A stretch of DNA of 64,000 nucleotides from Halogeometricum sp. S1BR25-6 (lineage in GTDB: Archaea > Halobacteriota > Halobacteria > Halobacteriales > Haloferacaceae). Numbering within the stretch: the first letter of the stretch is position 1; every line of letters begins with the position of its first letter. Where the stretch lies: the NCBI RefSeq assembly GCF_031624495.1, contig NZ_JAMQOP010000002.1:434001-498000 (forward strand). Reading direction: 5' to 3'. Positions 62,885-64,000 of this stretch are shown piece by piece. A program made the translations under genes and the position numbers. Below the pieces are notes generated by a model that saw only the letters and a list, made by a program, of their open reading frames with translations, was not told the origin of the DNA and did no database searches.

Positions 62885-63721
62885 ATGACACTGAGCGTAC
62901 TCGTGCCGTCTTCCGTCGTCCGAGAAGCCGAGGACAAACGCGAGGCCACTCGCAAACTCGGTTACGTCGCCCGCGCGGCGACGGTGTTTCGGGCGGACCG
63001 GCTCGTCGTCTTCCCCGACCGGGAAGGCGAGAACCGGTGGGGAGGCGAGTTCGTCGAGACGGTGTTGCGATACGCCGCTACGCCCCCTTACCTCCGAAAG
63101 GAGGTGTGGGGTCACCGCGACGAACTGCAGTACGTCGGTGTCTTACCGCCCCTCCTCGTCTCGTCTACGACCGGCTCCGAATCGAACGGTTCGGGGTCGT
63201 TACAACAGGGAATCGTGACCGAGGTCGGACCTGAAGGTCGCGTTCGGGTCAATTGCGGACTGCAACACCCGGTCTCCCTCTATGCTCCGTCGGATACGGA
63301 GTTGAAAGAGGGGGAGCGCGTCGCCATCAGGATCTCTTCGCGAGAACCGGTCCGTGCGCGGATCGTGGACGAGCCCGTTCCGGGGTTCTCCATCGCCCGC
63401 ACGGACCTCGAGGAAGCCATCGGCCGCTCCGACGCGGGCGTCACTATCGCGACGTCCCGGTACGGAGAGTCGCTGACGGTCCCGAGGCTGGCGGAACTCA
63501 CCCCCCGTATCGAGCGGGAGGGAGCCACCGTCGCCTTCGGGTCGCCCGGCCGCGGGCTTCCGGACATCCTCGGCGTGGACGCCGAGGAAGTCACAGTCGA
63601 ACCCTCCGACGGTCCGGGGTTCGACCTCTGGCTCAATACGATTCCGCGACAGGGCAGCGAGGTGGTGCGAACCGAGGAAGCGATGTTCGCCTCCCTCGCG
63701 TCCCTGACACTCACGGAGTGA
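62885..63721 (+). CDS. SPOUT-type RNA methyltransferase (PF02598-like), upstream of rpl3
   Basis: A 278 aa protein of the Mth1/C9orf114 SPOUT family, which forms a knotted fold and probably methylates rRNA. Recognisable blocks: [20 protein letters not shown] (4-23), [28 protein letters not shown] (~62), a C-terminal [14 protein letters not shown] (~217-230) that corresponds to the SAM-binding glycine loop, and [20 protein letters not shown] (~244-263). An OB-like insert with [20 protein letters not shown] lies between. It is 4 bases upstream of rpl3, so it leads the ribosomal-protein operon. ATG at 62885 follows a cttttag TATA-like stretch. Confidence 0.88.
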   Translation: MTLSVLVPSSVVREAEDKREATRKLGYVARAATVFRADRLVVFPDREGENRWGGEFVETVLRYAATPPYLRKEVWGHRDELQYVGVLPPLLVSSTTGSESNGSGSLQQGIVTEVGPEGRVRVNCGLQHPVSLYAPSDTELKEGERVAIRISSREPVRARIVDEPVPGFSIARTDLEEAIGRSDAGVTIATSRYGESLTVPRLAELTPRIEREGATVAFGSPGRGLPDILGVDAEEVTVEPSDGPGFDLWLNTIPRQGSEVVRTEEAMFASLASLTLTE

Positions 63722-63725
63722 ACAC

Positions 63726-64000
63726 ATGCCACAACCAAGCAGACCACGTAAGGGTTCGATGGGTTACGGCCCACGCACGCGTGCGGCCAAGGAGGTCCCA
63801 CGCATCAAGTCGTGGCCCGACGACGACGGGTCACCGGCGCTGCAAGGGTTCGCCGGCTACAAGGCCGGAATGACCCAAGTGATGATGGTCAACGACGAGT
63901 CCAACTCCCCCCGCGAAGGGATGGAGGAGGCCGTCCCCGTGACCGTCGTCGAGACGCCGCCGATGCGCGCCGTCGCCCTTCGAGCCTACGAAGACACGCC
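63726..64000 (+). CDS. rpl3: Ribosomal protein L3 (N-terminus only)
   Basis: The first ~91 codons of uL3, truncated by the window end. [20 protein letters not shown] and [20 protein letters not shown] are typical archaeal L3 (KAGMT motif). L3 starts the S10/L3-L4-L23-L2 cluster in archaea and is among the first proteins assembled on 23S rRNA. Starts 4 bases after the SPOUT methyltransferase stop, indicating co-transcription. Confidence 0.95.
   Translation, partial: MPQPSRPRKGSMGYGPRTRAAKEVPRIKSWPDDDGSPALQGFAGYKAGMTQVMMVNDESNSPREGMEEAVPVTVVETPPMRAVALRAYEDT

Overview
The window is a dense, very GC-rich stretch of chromosome from a halophilic archaeon (class Halobacteria). The evidence: most predicted proteins are strongly acidic; many genes have TATA-like boxes about 20-35 bases before the start and no clear ribosome binding site; and archaeal marker genes are present (HMG-CoA reductase for isoprenoid lipids, a MoaD/ThiS-like SAMP ending in Gly-Gly, methenyl-tetrahydromethanopterin cyclohydrolase, type II methionine aminopeptidase, archaeal S-H type signal peptidase, and the start of the large ribosomal-protein operon with archaeal L3). 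The genus cannot be fixed from sequence alone. Nearly all of it is core chromosome. I see no insertion sequence, integrase, prophage or CRISPR array.

Layout. 0-9.5 kb: guaA (partial)/pyrG, a PHP phosphatase, a saccharopine-dehydrogenase-like reductase, an aldo-keto reductase, PEP carboxylase and a lone Rieske protein. 9.5-16.5 kb: ion and stress block (SAMP, two overlapping membrane-anchored TrkA-C proteins, cupin, TVGYGD potassium channel, HPP-UspA membrane protein, nucleoside phosphorylase). 16.9-19.7 kb: small membrane proteins, one broken by an in-frame stop, a winged-helix frame without a normal start, and a DUF63 protein. 19.8-26.2 kb: deoC, a tRNA methylthiotransferase, an HSL-type hydrolase, signal peptidase I, a CDF transporter, HIT hydrolase and map. 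26.4-36.9 kb: two metallophosphoesterases flanking polyphosphate kinase, an MhqD/MhqO-like pair divergent from an HxlR regulator, an AarF/UbiB kinase, a second CDF transporter, a DsbA-like protein and an SDR. 36.9-44.6 kb: isoaspartyl peptidase, icd, cupin, Zn/HTH protein, hmgA and an amidohydrolase. 44.7-52.9 kb: nadABC operon, DUF3267 metalloprotease, PAS histidine kinase, pyrF, two zinc microproteins and a membrane J-protein. 53-64 kb: GTPBP1-like GTPase, GIY-YIG fusion protein, Ste24-like protease, mch cluster, BrkB-like protein, small proteins, two tRNA-Gly(GCC) genes, and a SPOUT methyltransferase leading into rpl3.

The most unusual signal is not a gene family. It is a recurring design found in three unrelated places: the 3' end of icd, the N-box of the histidine kinase, and the linker of a TrkA-C protein. 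In each, short tight palindromes, many with 3-base loops, lie in frame inside or at the end of a gene, flanked by a duplicated copy of the host codons (ENIEEL, VEH, LRSDGG). This looks like a small palindromic element or duplication process that repeatedly enters coding sequence without breaking the frame. Other points worth a look are the GIY-YIG fusion with a WWTND-type C-terminal domain, the TAG-interrupted membrane gene, the electrophile-response-like MhqO/MhqD/HxlR unit, and the RG-rich membrane J-protein.
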